Assembly: GCF_029714325.1 (NCBI RefSeq)
Contig: NZ_CP121666.1
Coordinates: 434,001 to 498,000, forward strand
Origin: Bradyrhizobium sp. CB1717
Lineage (GTDB): Bacteria; Pseudomonadota; Alphaproteobacteria; Rhizobiales; Xanthobacteraceae
DNA: 64,000 nt
Direction: 5' to 3'
In this document: positions 54,228 to 62,787 of the stretch, one piece after another
Numbering within the stretch: the first letter of the stretch is position 1
Layout of the letters: each line of letters begins with the position of its first letter
Notes under the pieces: generated by a model
What the model saw: only the letters and a program-made list of their open reading frames with translations
What the model was told of the DNA's origin: nothing
Database searches by the model: none
Made by a program: the position numbers and the translations under genes

Positions 54228-57200
54228 ATGGCCAATGAACCGATCAAAAGCCTTTTTGCAAACGACATTAGTCGCCGTATCGAAGAGGTAATCAAGGTCG
54301 ATCAGACCAGCGATGATATTCTGCGCGATGAAATCAACGAGTATGTAGTCACTGACGCGATCAGGTCTCACTACAGCAATATTTTTGACGCATATCGCGA
54401 AACGCCGAACAAGCCACATGAAGGCATTGCGATTTGGGTCTCGGGCTTTTTTGGCTCCGGTAAATCCAGCTTTGCGAAGATGCTTGGGCTGTCGATCGAG
54501 AACCGCCCGGTGGCAGGAATCCCTGCCGGCGATCGGTTCGCGCTGAGGGCCGGCCACAACAAGCTTCAGGTTCTTCTGAAAGCAATAAATGAAACGATAC
54601 CCACGCATGCGGTGATCTTCGACGTCTCAACCGACAGGGGGATCAGGAGCGGCAATCAATCTCTCACTGAGATCATGTATGGGCTTTTTCTTCAAAGCCT
54701 CGGGTATGCGAAGGATCTCGATCTTTCGGAATTGGAAATTGCTTTGGAGGAGAAAGGGCAACTGGAGGGCTTCGAGGCCGAGTACGAGCGTCTATTCAAG
54801 AAGGAATGGTCAGTCGAGAAGGGCAAAGTCGCCTTCGCCCTTAGCGAAGCCAGCCGGGTTCTACACAGCCTTCATCCTGAAACCTATTCAATGGCGGATT
54901 CATGGGTGAAGGCCGTCAAAAACAAAGCCGATATATCACCCGGCAAGCTGGCGGAGCGCGCTAATGAATTGATGAAGCGCCGGCGGCCGGGTCAGGCCCT
55001 TATGTTTGTCGTGGACGAGGTCGGCCAATTCGTCGCACGGGACGTCCAGAAGATGCTTGACCTTCAGGCGGTCGTTCAGAGCCTAGGCGTCAAGGGGCGG
55101 GGCAAGCACTGGATTGTCGTCACATCGCAAGAGAAATTGGGTGAGCTCGTCAGTGGTCTCGATGACAAGAAGATCGAGCTTGCGCGGCTCATGGACCGCT
55201 TCCCCCTTCAAGTCCATTTGGAGCCGTCCGACATTTCGGAGGTCACAAGCCGACGTGTTCTCTCCAAGAATGCACCTGCGCAGAAAGTGTTGGGGGAGCT
55301 ATTCGATCAGCACCGTGGACGGTTCACGGAGCACACCCGCCTGACCGCCGATATTAAGCTGCCCGAACTTACTCGTGACAGCTTCATCGATCTCTACCCG
55401 CTGCTGCCCTATCAGATAGATCTGATCATCCAGGTGGTCTCAGGACTTCGCACACAGGGCGGCGCGAGCAAACACGTTGGCGGCGCGAACCGCACGATCA
55501 TCAAGCTGGCGCAACAGCTCCTTATCAATCCTGCCGTCAACCTTGCGGACCAGCCGATCGGCTCTGTCGCAAGGCTTGATCAGGTCTACGATCTAGTCGA
55601 AGGCAATATCGGCTCCGAGGTCCGCGCAAAGATATCCGCAATCTCCAAGGAGCTTGACCATCCGCTCGCGCAACCGGTCGCGAAGGTGATCTGCCTGCTG
55701 CAATACGTGAAGAGCGTTCACCGAACCGCAGAGAATATATCGGCGGCCCTCCATCCGGGTGTTGCCGCGGATTCTCAGCTTGCCGTCGTAAAGGATGCGC
55801 TCCACCAACTCGAAGCGGCGAACAAAGTTCGGCTAGGTGATGACGGATTCCGGATTCGGACACCTGCAGAGGACGACTGGGAGCGCATTCGTAACGGCAT
55901 CAATCCGAAACCCGGTGAAGCGCATCGGATCTATTCCGAGGTGTTAGCCGGCTTCTGGCAGCCACAGCCAACGCACACACTCTTCGACACGAAGACTTTC
56001 AAGGCTGGCCTCGCGATCCATGGACGCGAAATTGTCGATGGCGACATGGTGTTTCACGTCCATCTCGCCGAAGATGGCTTGGCGTTTCGGGCGCTTGCGT
56101 CTGAGCTGCGTGCCCGAAGTCAGCAGGAGCGCAAAAGTGTTTTTTGGGCTGTCTCCCTCAACGAAGCAATCGACCGGGAGACGGTTGAGCTATTTCGTTC
56201 CAAGGAGATGTTGGCACGAAAAGAGCGCGAAGCTAAGACTGCCGACGAAACCGCGCTCATTGGCGAGGAAAAGGTTCGGCAAAGGCGACACCAGGATGAG
56301 CTGCGCCGGCTCGTAAGGGCGGCGTGCCTGGCTGGCAGCGTCAGTTTTCGGGGCAATGATCGTAGCCCGGACGACGGGGCCGTCGACATGGGCAAGAGCG
56401 CCGCCGAGATCCTGAGCGACGTCCTGCCAGACGTGTTTGATCGCTTCAAGGAAGCTGCCGCTAAGCCCGCCGATGCGAAGAAGGGCTTAGATGCGCTCTT
56501 TACCGCAGCGAATCTTCAGGGCCTCCCATCGGTCTTCGGAAGCCTCGGGCTTTTGCGCGACGAAAAGGGGAAGACGGTTTTTCGGGTTGAAAGCGGCGCT
56601 CTGGCGGAGGTGCTTTCTCGAATCGAGGAACGCGCCAACTACGGCGATACTGCGAGTGGTCGATACCTCGCCGATGAGCTGGCGAAGGAGCCCTTCGGCT
56701 GGGACTTCGAAGTCGTCCGCTTGCTAGTTCTCTCGCTGTTGCGAGCTGGGAAAATCCAAGCCACCAGCAAAGGCCAAACAATCGACTCCGCAACAGGGAT
56801 CGACGCCCGAGACACTTTTTCGAACAACAACTTTTTCCGCCAGGCGTCGTTCAGACCAAAGAAGGGAATCGAGTTCGAGGAGCTCGTGAAGGCATCCGAA
56901 GCTTTCCGGGAAACATTCGGCAGCGAAGTGAAGGAACTCAACGCCGGCGCGATCGTCTCCGAGCTCCGCAAGGAGATCGCGCGGCATGAAGATCAGGTAG
57001 CCTCCGCTCACGGCCAGCTTATCGCGTATCGCCTTCCCGGTGCAGCGGTCCTCGACGGCGCGATAGGGCAGATGAAGGCCGTTCTGCGCGGATCCGAGGA
57101 CAATGCGATCGCGACGTTTAATTCGTCGTACCGCTCCATCAAGGACGCCATCAAACGCGCTACGGAGCTCGATCAGGTCCTGTCGGAACCTAAGTTGCGG

Positions 57201-57770
57201 GATATCGATCGGGCGCGGGAAGCTCTTCGGTCGGCTTGGCCGTTCCTTAGCAGCGAGGCGGATGTAGGTGACGAGCTGCGTGCCAAGGCTGCTGAGCTCG
57301 ATGATCTCCTCACACGAGAAACCTTCTACCGTGAGCTGCCGCCGATCGAACAACACGCGTCGGCCATCGACGCCGAGTACGCACGTCGTTTCGATGAAGC
57401 GTTGCAGGCTCGGATGGACACCTACAGCCGTGCGCTCGATCGCCTGGTACAGACGCCTGGCTGGGATGGCATCGATCCAGACCAACAGCAAAAGCTCGCG
57501 GCGCCGTTGATGCAAGGGAAGACACGGGAACAGGAGCGCGTGCCAATTCCTCAGCTCCGCTCGGAGCTGGACGCTTGTGAGGCCCGGCTTCAGGACGCCA
57601 TCGCAGAGCTGCACCGCATCGTTGATGGTGATCGTGTGGCGACCGTGAGGTTGGGTGGGTACTTCTCCGGAGGGATTGAGACCGAAGAACAGCTCGACGC
57701 CGCTCTCGCCGGCATTCGGGAGGAGTGTTCGCGCCTGATCGGCACCGGCAAGAAGGTAATTGTCCAGTGA
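54228..57770 (+). CDS. brxC: BREX protein BrxC (large P-loop ATPase)
   Basis: 1180 residues. The N-terminal IKSLFANDISRRIEEVIKVDQ and the Walker A ATPase GFFGSGKSSF (residues 73-82) are standard for BrxC/PglY. A Walker B-like MFVVDEVGQFV and VTSQEKLGEL follow, then a long helical region with coiled-coil character. BrxC is an essential ATPase of BREX host methylation and defence. ATG 54228 is preferred to the overlapping GTG 54225. A 12-base gap separates it from pglX. Confidence 0.9.
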   Translation: MANEPIKSLFANDISRRIEEVIKVDQTSDDILRDEINEYVVTDAIRSHYSNIFDAYRETPNKPHEGIAIWVSGFFGSGKSSFAKMLGLSIENRPVAGIPAGDRFALRAGHNKLQVLLKAINETIPTHAVIFDVSTDRGIRSGNQSLTEIMYGLFLQSLGYAKDLDLSELEIALEEKGQLEGFEAEYERLFKKEWSVEKGKVAFALSEASRVLHSLHPETYSMADSWVKAVKNKADISPGKLAERANELMKRRRPGQALMFVVDEVGQFVARDVQKMLDLQAVVQSLGVKGRGKHWIVVTSQEKLGELVSGLDDKKIELARLMDRFPLQVHLEPSDISEVTSRRVLSKNAPAQKVLGELFDQHRGRFTEHTRLTADIKLPELTRDSFIDLYPLLPYQIDLIIQVVSGLRTQGGASKHVGGANRTIIKLAQQLLINPAVNLADQPIGSVARLDQVYDLVEGNIGSEVRAKISAISKELDHPLAQPVAKVICLLQYVKSVHRTAENISAALHPGVAADSQLAVVKDALHQLEAANKVRLGDDGFRIRTPAEDDWERIRNGINPKPGEAHRIYSEVLAGFWQPQPTHTLFDTKTFKAGLAIHGREIVDGDMVFHVHLAEDGLAFRALASELRARSQQERKSVFWAVSLNEAIDRETVELFRSKEMLARKEREAKTADETALIGEEKVRQRRHQDELRRLVRAACLAGSVSFRGNDRSPDDGAVDMGKSAAEILSDVLPDVFDRFKEAAAKPADAKKGLDALFTAANLQGLPSVFGSLGLLRDEKGKTVFRVESGALAEVLSRIEERANYGDTASGRYLADELAKEPFGWDFEVVRLLVLSLLRAGKIQATSKGQTIDSATGIDARDTFSNNNFFRQASFRPKKGIEFEELVKASEAFRETFGSEVKELNAGAIVSELRKEIARHEDQVASAHGQLIAYRLPGAAVLDGAIGQMKAVLRGSEDNAIATFNSSYRSIKDAIKRATELDQVLSEPKLRDIDRAREALRSAWPFLSSEADVGDELRAKAAELDDLLTRETFYRELPPIEQHASAIDAEYARRFDEALQARMDTYSRALDRLVQTPGWDGIDPDQQQKLAAPLMQGKTREQERVPIPQLRSELDACEARLQDAIAELHRIVDGDRVATVRLGGYFSGGIETEEQLDAALAGIREECSRLIGTGKKVIVQ

Positions 57771-57782
57771 TCGGTCCGCACC

Positions 57783-59705
57783 ATGAATAAGGCCACGCGC
57801 AGCGCCATCGAGCGGGCGACCCAGCAGGGACGCAAGCTCCTCGACGAGGATTTTTCGTCACAGCTGGAAGGGACTTTCGACGTCTTGCGAAGCGGCGTCA
57901 TCGCTCCAGCCGGTGGCGCACATCTATCGGTCCGCCAACGGTTTCAACGGGACAAGATCGTCGCAACCATCGAACACAAACGCGCCGCGGGGACGAGCGC
58001 CACGGAGGCGGTCACCGATTACGTAAGGGATGCTGCGTTCACGACACTGAACCGGTTCGTCGCGCTCAAAATGCTGGAAGCACGCCAGCTCGTTCAGGAG
58101 TGTATTTCCAAAGGCGAACGGTCTTCTGGCTTTAGAGAGTTCTGTGGTATGGCGCCGGGGGTGGGGCTGCTACCCGACGCCGCAGGTTATCGCCTTTATG
58201 TCGAGAGTCTGTTCGACGAGTTCTCAACCGAGATAAAGGTCCTATTTGACCGGCGTGACGCCGCTTCGGTTCTGTGGCCCAAGCGACAAACGTTTGAAGC
58301 GCTGCTGACCATCTTCAACGCGCCTGAGCTGTCGGAGGTGTGGGGTGAGGATGAGACGATTGGGTGGGTCTACCAGTATTTTAATTCCGATGCAGACCGG
58401 GACGACATGGGTCGGGGTAAGCGTCCGCCAGCAAATAGCCGCGAGCTTGCGGTTCGCAACCAATTCTTCACGCCAAGATATGTTGTGCAATTCCTCGTCG
58501 ACAACACGCTTGGCCGTTTGTGGCTCGAAATGCATGGGGAGCATTCGCATCTGGCGCAGTATTGCCAGTACCTCGTCAGCGCAGTAGATGAACCGCTCCG
58601 AGCCCGCCAGAGGAAAGATCCGCGCGATCTTCGAATCCTGGACCCCGCGTGCGGCTCTGGACATTTTCTTCTATATTGCTTCGATCTTCTGTTGACGATC
58701 TACGAAGAGGCTTGGTCGGCTGAGGACGACTGCCCAAAAAGTGAAGCGACAGGCCATAGTCTTCGCGAAGATTACCCCGACCTTGCGGGTTTGCAGCGAG
58801 CGGCCCCGAAACTGATCGTAGAACACAATCTGTTCGGCGTGGATATAGATCCCAGGTGCGCGCAGATCGCTGCCCTGGCCCTATGGTTACGCGCGCAGCG
58901 GGCATGGAAAGATCAAAGCGCTGCGGCATCGGATCGACTTCGTGTCCGGCGAACACACGTTGTAGTGGCTGAGCCGATGCCAGGCGATGACGCGCTTATT
59001 AACGAATTCGCGGCTAACCTCAATCCACCGCTATTGCGCGATCTATTCAAGAAGATGATCGCAGAGAGTAAGCTAGCTGGTGAATTGGGCATTCTGCTTC
59101 GCGTGGAAGATGGCATTGCATTCGAGCTGAGCCGAGCGCGTGAACAGTTTGTGCTTCAACAAAAAAATACTGGCTTCCTTCCGGGCATGGAGCCGGAGAA
59201 AAGACAAGGATCTCTGGACCTCTCCGGCATTGATGACCACCATTTTTTTTTCGGAGCTGAGACCACCATCATCGGGGCGCTACGTGAGTTCGCTGAGACA
59301 GCGTCGGGGAGCGCAAGCATCGCGCGACGACTTTTCGCGGGTGACGCCGCACAAGGAATCGCGCTGATCGATGTGGCTCGTTCACGGTTTGATGTTGTCT
59401 TGATGAATCCCCCCTTTGGATCATGTAGCGCGCCGGCCAAAAAGGAGTTCGACAGGAGTTATCCACGGACCAAGAATGATGTTTATGCTGCCTTTGTAGA
59501 GCGGGGCATTGAACTTTTGCATCCGCGCGGCCGGCTCGGAGCAATCACCTCAAGAACAGGCTTTTTCTTATCGAGCTTTCAGAAATGGCGAGAAGAGGTC
59601 TTGCTGCCAAAGGCGCCACCCGTCGTCGTTGCCGACCTTGGCATTGGTGTACTTGACGGAGCAATGGTCGAGACCGCTGCCTACTGTTTAGAGGCGGTGC
59701 TATGA
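57783..59705 (+). CDS. pglX: PglX adenine-specific DNA methyltransferase, N-terminal part
   Basis: A 640-residue N6-adenine methyltransferase part of a PglX. The N-terminal helical region (about 1-215) precedes NQFFTPRYVVQFLVDNTLGRL. Motif I is DPACGSGHFLL (D287-F295) and the catalytic motif IV NPPFG is at 542-546, followed by DVYAAFVERGIELLHPRGRL. The ORF ends inside the methyltransferase fold at AAYCLEAVL, where a final beta strand should follow. That strand appears to be encoded by the next ORF, which overlaps by four bases. PglX marks host DNA in BREX. Confidence 0.87.
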   Translation: MNKATRSAIERATQQGRKLLDEDFSSQLEGTFDVLRSGVIAPAGGAHLSVRQRFQRDKIVATIEHKRAAGTSATEAVTDYVRDAAFTTLNRFVALKMLEARQLVQECISKGERSSGFREFCGMAPGVGLLPDAAGYRLYVESLFDEFSTEIKVLFDRRDAASVLWPKRQTFEALLTIFNAPELSEVWGEDETIGWVYQYFNSDADRDDMGRGKRPPANSRELAVRNQFFTPRYVVQFLVDNTLGRLWLEMHGEHSHLAQYCQYLVSAVDEPLRARQRKDPRDLRILDPACGSGHFLLYCFDLLLTIYEEAWSAEDDCPKSEATGHSLREDYPDLAGLQRAAPKLIVEHNLFGVDIDPRCAQIAALALWLRAQRAWKDQSAAASDRLRVRRTHVVVAEPMPGDDALINEFAANLNPPLLRDLFKKMIAESKLAGELGILLRVEDGIAFELSRAREQFVLQQKNTGFLPGMEPEKRQGSLDLSGIDDHHFFFGAETTIIGALREFAETASGSASIARRLFAGDAAQGIALIDVARSRFDVVLMNPPFGSCSAPAKKEFDRSYPRTKNDVYAAFVERGIELLHPRGRLGAITSRTGFFLSSFQKWREEVLLPKAPPVVVADLGIGVLDGAMVETAAYCLEAVL

Positions 59706-61717
59706 CACTCTTTATCCGAGCGGTCGCCGTTGAGGATAAAGCCGCGGCAATCAGGCAGGCAATTTCTGGGGAATCGGCCGACAGGTTTACGCCGTCGCTT
59801 TCACAGTTCCGAGAATTGCCGGGAACGCCATTCGCCTACTGGATAGGCAAAGGCGTACGCGACACGTTTGAGCGATTTCCCGCGGTTGAGGGCAATGGGA
59901 GGGCCGTTAGGCAAGGTCTCGCGACATCGGATGATTTTCGCTTCCTGAGAGCGCACTGGGAAGTAAGCTATAATGCTCGACCAAATAGTTGGATGCCCTT
60001 CGCCAAGGGCGGTGAACTTTCGCCGTTCTACGCATCTTTGCATCTTGTCATCCAATGGCAAGAACAGGGCAAAGAGCTGAAGGCATGGGTGGTATCGAAT
60101 CCGGCGGACCCACGAACCGTGCATTGGTCTCGGAGAATCGCTAGCTCTGAATATTACTTTCGCCCCGGAATGACATGGCCACTTAGAGCGAGTCGGTTCG
60201 CTCCACAGGCGTTGCCTTCTGGCTGTATATTTTCCGTGCGGGGATATTCGGTTTTCCTCCCGGAAGGCGCACTCTTGCCCGGCTTAGCGATCTTTAACAG
60301 CAGAGCATTTGATTATCTTTTCAAGGCTCTGCTCGGAAGGTTTGGCTATCCGGAGTTCATAGTTGGGGTTCTCCAGAAGCTTCCCTGGGCCGAGCCTTCA
60401 CCTCAACAATCTCAAGCCTTATCCGTTCTCGCCCGGAGCGCCTGGAGTGTTGCCCGGACCGCGGATACGGCAATCGAAACATCTCTCGCATTTGTATTGC
60501 CGAAGCCGCTTAACAAGGCAGCAGGTGCTGACGTAGAAAAAATCCTAGCGGAGCTGCAATCGAAGATCGATGCGATCGCTTTTGAGCTTTTTCAGCTAAG
60601 CGACGCTGATAAGTTGGAGATTGAAGAGGCTTCGGTTTTTGCCTCAGCAGAATTAAGCGAAAACTCGGATGGCTCCGCAGATCTCGGTGACGGTGATACC
60701 GTGGTCGAGAACGATAGATTTCATTTACAGTCTTGGGCCGTTGGCGTGGCATTCGGTCGGTATGATATCCGCCTTGCTACGGGAGAACGTGCAATCCCGG
60801 CCGAACCGGAGCCATTTGATTCTTTGCCGTGTGTGAGCCCGGCGATGTTGCCGAATGGCGATGCTCTATTCATGCCTTGCCGAGGTATTCTGGTCGACGA
60901 TCCAGGCCACGTCGATGATATAGCCGCGCGCCTCAACGCGGTCTACGAACGCGTCGGACAGCCGCTGGAGGAGGTCGCGCGCCTGCGGCGGAACATCGCT
61001 CGGGAATTCTTCCCTGCCCATCTCAAGATGTACACCAAGAGTAGCCGGAAGGCGCCGATCTACTGGCAGCTCGCTACGCCCTCAGGAGGCTATTCGGTTT
61101 GGCTGTATCTTCATGGCCTAAACAAGGACACGCTTTTTCGTATTCAGGTCGACTACGTGCTCCCAAAAATCGCTCACGAGCAGCGACGGCTTGAGAGCCT
61201 GCGCGATGAGGCCGGGCACACTCCGAACGCGGCGCAGCGCAGGGTTCTCGAAGCGCAACAAGGCTTTGTTGACGAGTTGCTGAAGTTCCTTGAGGACCTG
61301 AAACGTTTAGCGCCCCTTTGGAATCCGGTGCTTGACGATGGCGTAGTGCTTGCGATGGCCCCGCTCTGGCGGCTCGCTCCGCTGCACAAGTCCTGGCAGA
61401 AGGAATTGAAGGCCAAATGGGGGGATCTAGTTGCAGGCAGGTTCGACTGGGCGCACATGGCCATGCAATTGTGGCCTGAGCGAGTGATACCAAAGTGCAG
61501 AACCGATCGCAGCTTAGCCATCGCGCATGGACTAGAGGATATCTTCTGGGTGGAAGCTGAAAGCGGCAAGTGGGAGGCCAGACCCACGCCGTTGCTCTCC
61601 ATTGGCGCGCTGATCAGCGAGCGAACCTCGTTAGCTATCAAGGCCGCGCTGAAGGAACTCGCTGAACCGTCATTGGCAAATGGGTCGAGAACACAAAAGC
61701 GGAGGTCCTCGTCATGA
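59702..61717 (+). CDS. pglX: PglX, C-terminal part (target-recognition half)
   Basis: A 671-residue protein that supplies the C-terminal half of PglX. It opens with TLFIRAVAVEDKAAAIRQAI, resembling the last methyltransferase strand, then recognition-region segments such as RQGLATSDDFRFLRAHWEVS, WPLRASRFAPQALPSGCIFS and NSRAFDYLFKALLGRFGYPE. The C-terminus includes LNAVYERVGQPLEEVARLRR and YWQLATPSGGYSVWLYLHGL. It contains no catalytic motif of its own. The ATG overlaps the previous stop (ATGA), so it is either a natural two-chain enzyme or a frameshifted single gene. Confidence 0.82.
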   Translation: MTLFIRAVAVEDKAAAIRQAISGESADRFTPSLSQFRELPGTPFAYWIGKGVRDTFERFPAVEGNGRAVRQGLATSDDFRFLRAHWEVSYNARPNSWMPFAKGGELSPFYASLHLVIQWQEQGKELKAWVVSNPADPRTVHWSRRIASSEYYFRPGMTWPLRASRFAPQALPSGCIFSVRGYSVFLPEGALLPGLAIFNSRAFDYLFKALLGRFGYPEFIVGVLQKLPWAEPSPQQSQALSVLARSAWSVARTADTAIETSLAFVLPKPLNKAAGADVEKILAELQSKIDAIAFELFQLSDADKLEIEEASVFASAELSENSDGSADLGDGDTVVENDRFHLQSWAVGVAFGRYDIRLATGERAIPAEPEPFDSLPCVSPAMLPNGDALFMPCRGILVDDPGHVDDIAARLNAVYERVGQPLEEVARLRRNIAREFFPAHLKMYTKSSRKAPIYWQLATPSGGYSVWLYLHGLNKDTLFRIQVDYVLPKIAHEQRRLESLRDEAGHTPNAAQRRVLEAQQGFVDELLKFLEDLKRLAPLWNPVLDDGVVLAMAPLWRLAPLHKSWQKELKAKWGDLVAGRFDWAHMAMQLWPERVIPKCRTDRSLAIAHGLEDIFWVEAESGKWEARPTPLLSIGALISERTSLAIKAALKELAEPSLANGSRTQKRRSSS

Positions 61718-62787
61718 CGATCTTCGAGGATACCATTAAGAACGCTGTTCTTCGGTATCACCGCGAATACGACCGATACCTAAAGCTTTCAGCGCGTGTC
61801 GCAGAGATTTGCAGATTTGAGATCGTTGAAGGAAATGCAATCCGAGCGCAGGTCACGTTCCGTGCGAAAAGCCCGAAGAGCTTGGAGGGCAAGCTTCGCC
61901 GCTTCGCCGCTTCTGGGAAAAAGGACCTGCCGAACGTGCAGTCGGTATTCGACGCGGTGCGCGATCTCGCCGCCGTGCGAATTGCCACTTACGAACAGCG
62001 ACATGAAGATCAGGTTGTTCAGCTAGTTTGCAAGCGGTTCGTCGATCTAAGAGGTGCAAGACCGGAGAGCGAACGGAAGGATAAAAACGCATCGGACAAC
62101 AATAATTTCTACAGGGCCTCGCATATCGAAGCGTTTTTGCCGGAGGCCGATGTGATCGGCACCTACGCCAATGTCTCGGACGTCCCCTGCGAAATTCAAG
62201 TCTGCAGCATGATGGCCCATGTCTGGAATGAGATCGAACACGATCTCGGCTATAAGCCTCTGACCGGCTCTCTGTCCGAACAGGAGCGCAGCTTGCTAGT
62301 ATCGCTTGGGTTCGCCGTTCGGCAGGGCGACATGACAATCGGAAATCTGTTTGCCGAGACGGAGCGACGGCAACGGGAACACGGAGGCGTCTTCACGGAC
62401 GTCTATGACTTTGTGGCGCGAGTCCGTGGCTGGTTTCCGGACATCGATTTCGGGCGAAACGCTGGTCCCCTGTACGAAGCGCTACAACCAGTGCGCCTCG
62501 TCTCCCCGGAGAGCATCCGGAAGCTGATTGGTGCTTCCGAGCCTATGACAGACGCCGCGCGGAGCGGGCTCGATGAATTTGCGGCGAAGCTGGCGGCCAA
62601 AGGCGACGCCCGGTTCGCGTTGGACCGTAACTCCTCCGACCTTCTGCTCGTCCTGCTTTTGCCAAAGGTCGCAACTTACATCGTGTCGTCATCCGGCGAC
62701 GCGGTCTCCGACGGTGTTGCTCGCCTACGCTGGTTTGCGGCCCGCTTTCAAGAGCTCTCCAAGGTGGAAAGCGGAGGTCGCAGCTGA
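61714..62787 (+). CDS. RelA/SpoT-domain (alarmone synthetase-like) protein in BREX operon
   Basis: 357 residues. Residues about 30-185 form a RelA/SpoT nucleotidyltransferase domain: R50-x-K52-x3-S56-x3-K60 (the R-K-S-K pattern of the ATP/GDP site), D84LAAVR89 (metal Asp), the Tyr133/His137 pair in NFYRASHIEA (Y-x-S-x-H equivalent), CEIQV with Glu160/Gln162, and HVWNEIEHDLGYK. No HD hydrolase, TGS or ACT domain is present, so it is a small-alarmone-synthetase type with a 170-residue helical C-terminus of unknown role. It overlaps both neighbours (ATGA with pglX, TGATG with pglZ). The product could be (p)ppGpp or another pyrophosphorylated nucleotide. Confidence 0.85.
   Translation: MTIFEDTIKNAVLRYHREYDRYLKLSARVAEICRFEIVEGNAIRAQVTFRAKSPKSLEGKLRRFAASGKKDLPNVQSVFDAVRDLAAVRIATYEQRHEDQVVQLVCKRFVDLRGARPESERKDKNASDNNNFYRASHIEAFLPEADVIGTYANVSDVPCEIQVCSMMAHVWNEIEHDLGYKPLTGSLSEQERSLLVSLGFAVRQGDMTIGNLFAETERRQREHGGVFTDVYDFVARVRGWFPDIDFGRNAGPLYEALQPVRLVSPESIRKLIGASEPMTDAARSGLDEFAAKLAAKGDARFALDRNSSDLLLVLLLPKVATYIVSSSGDAVSDGVARLRWFAARFQELSKVESGGRS

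Noticed and set aside
57783..61717. Type I restriction HsdM/HsdS pair as an alternative reading of the split pglX
   Set aside because: The length, neighbours brxA/B/C and pglZ, and absence of hsdR point to PglX.
61714..62787. Full-length Rel (bifunctional (p)ppGpp synthase/hydrolase)
   Set aside because: No HD hydrolase, TGS or ACT domain and only 357 residues, so it is not the housekeeping Rel.
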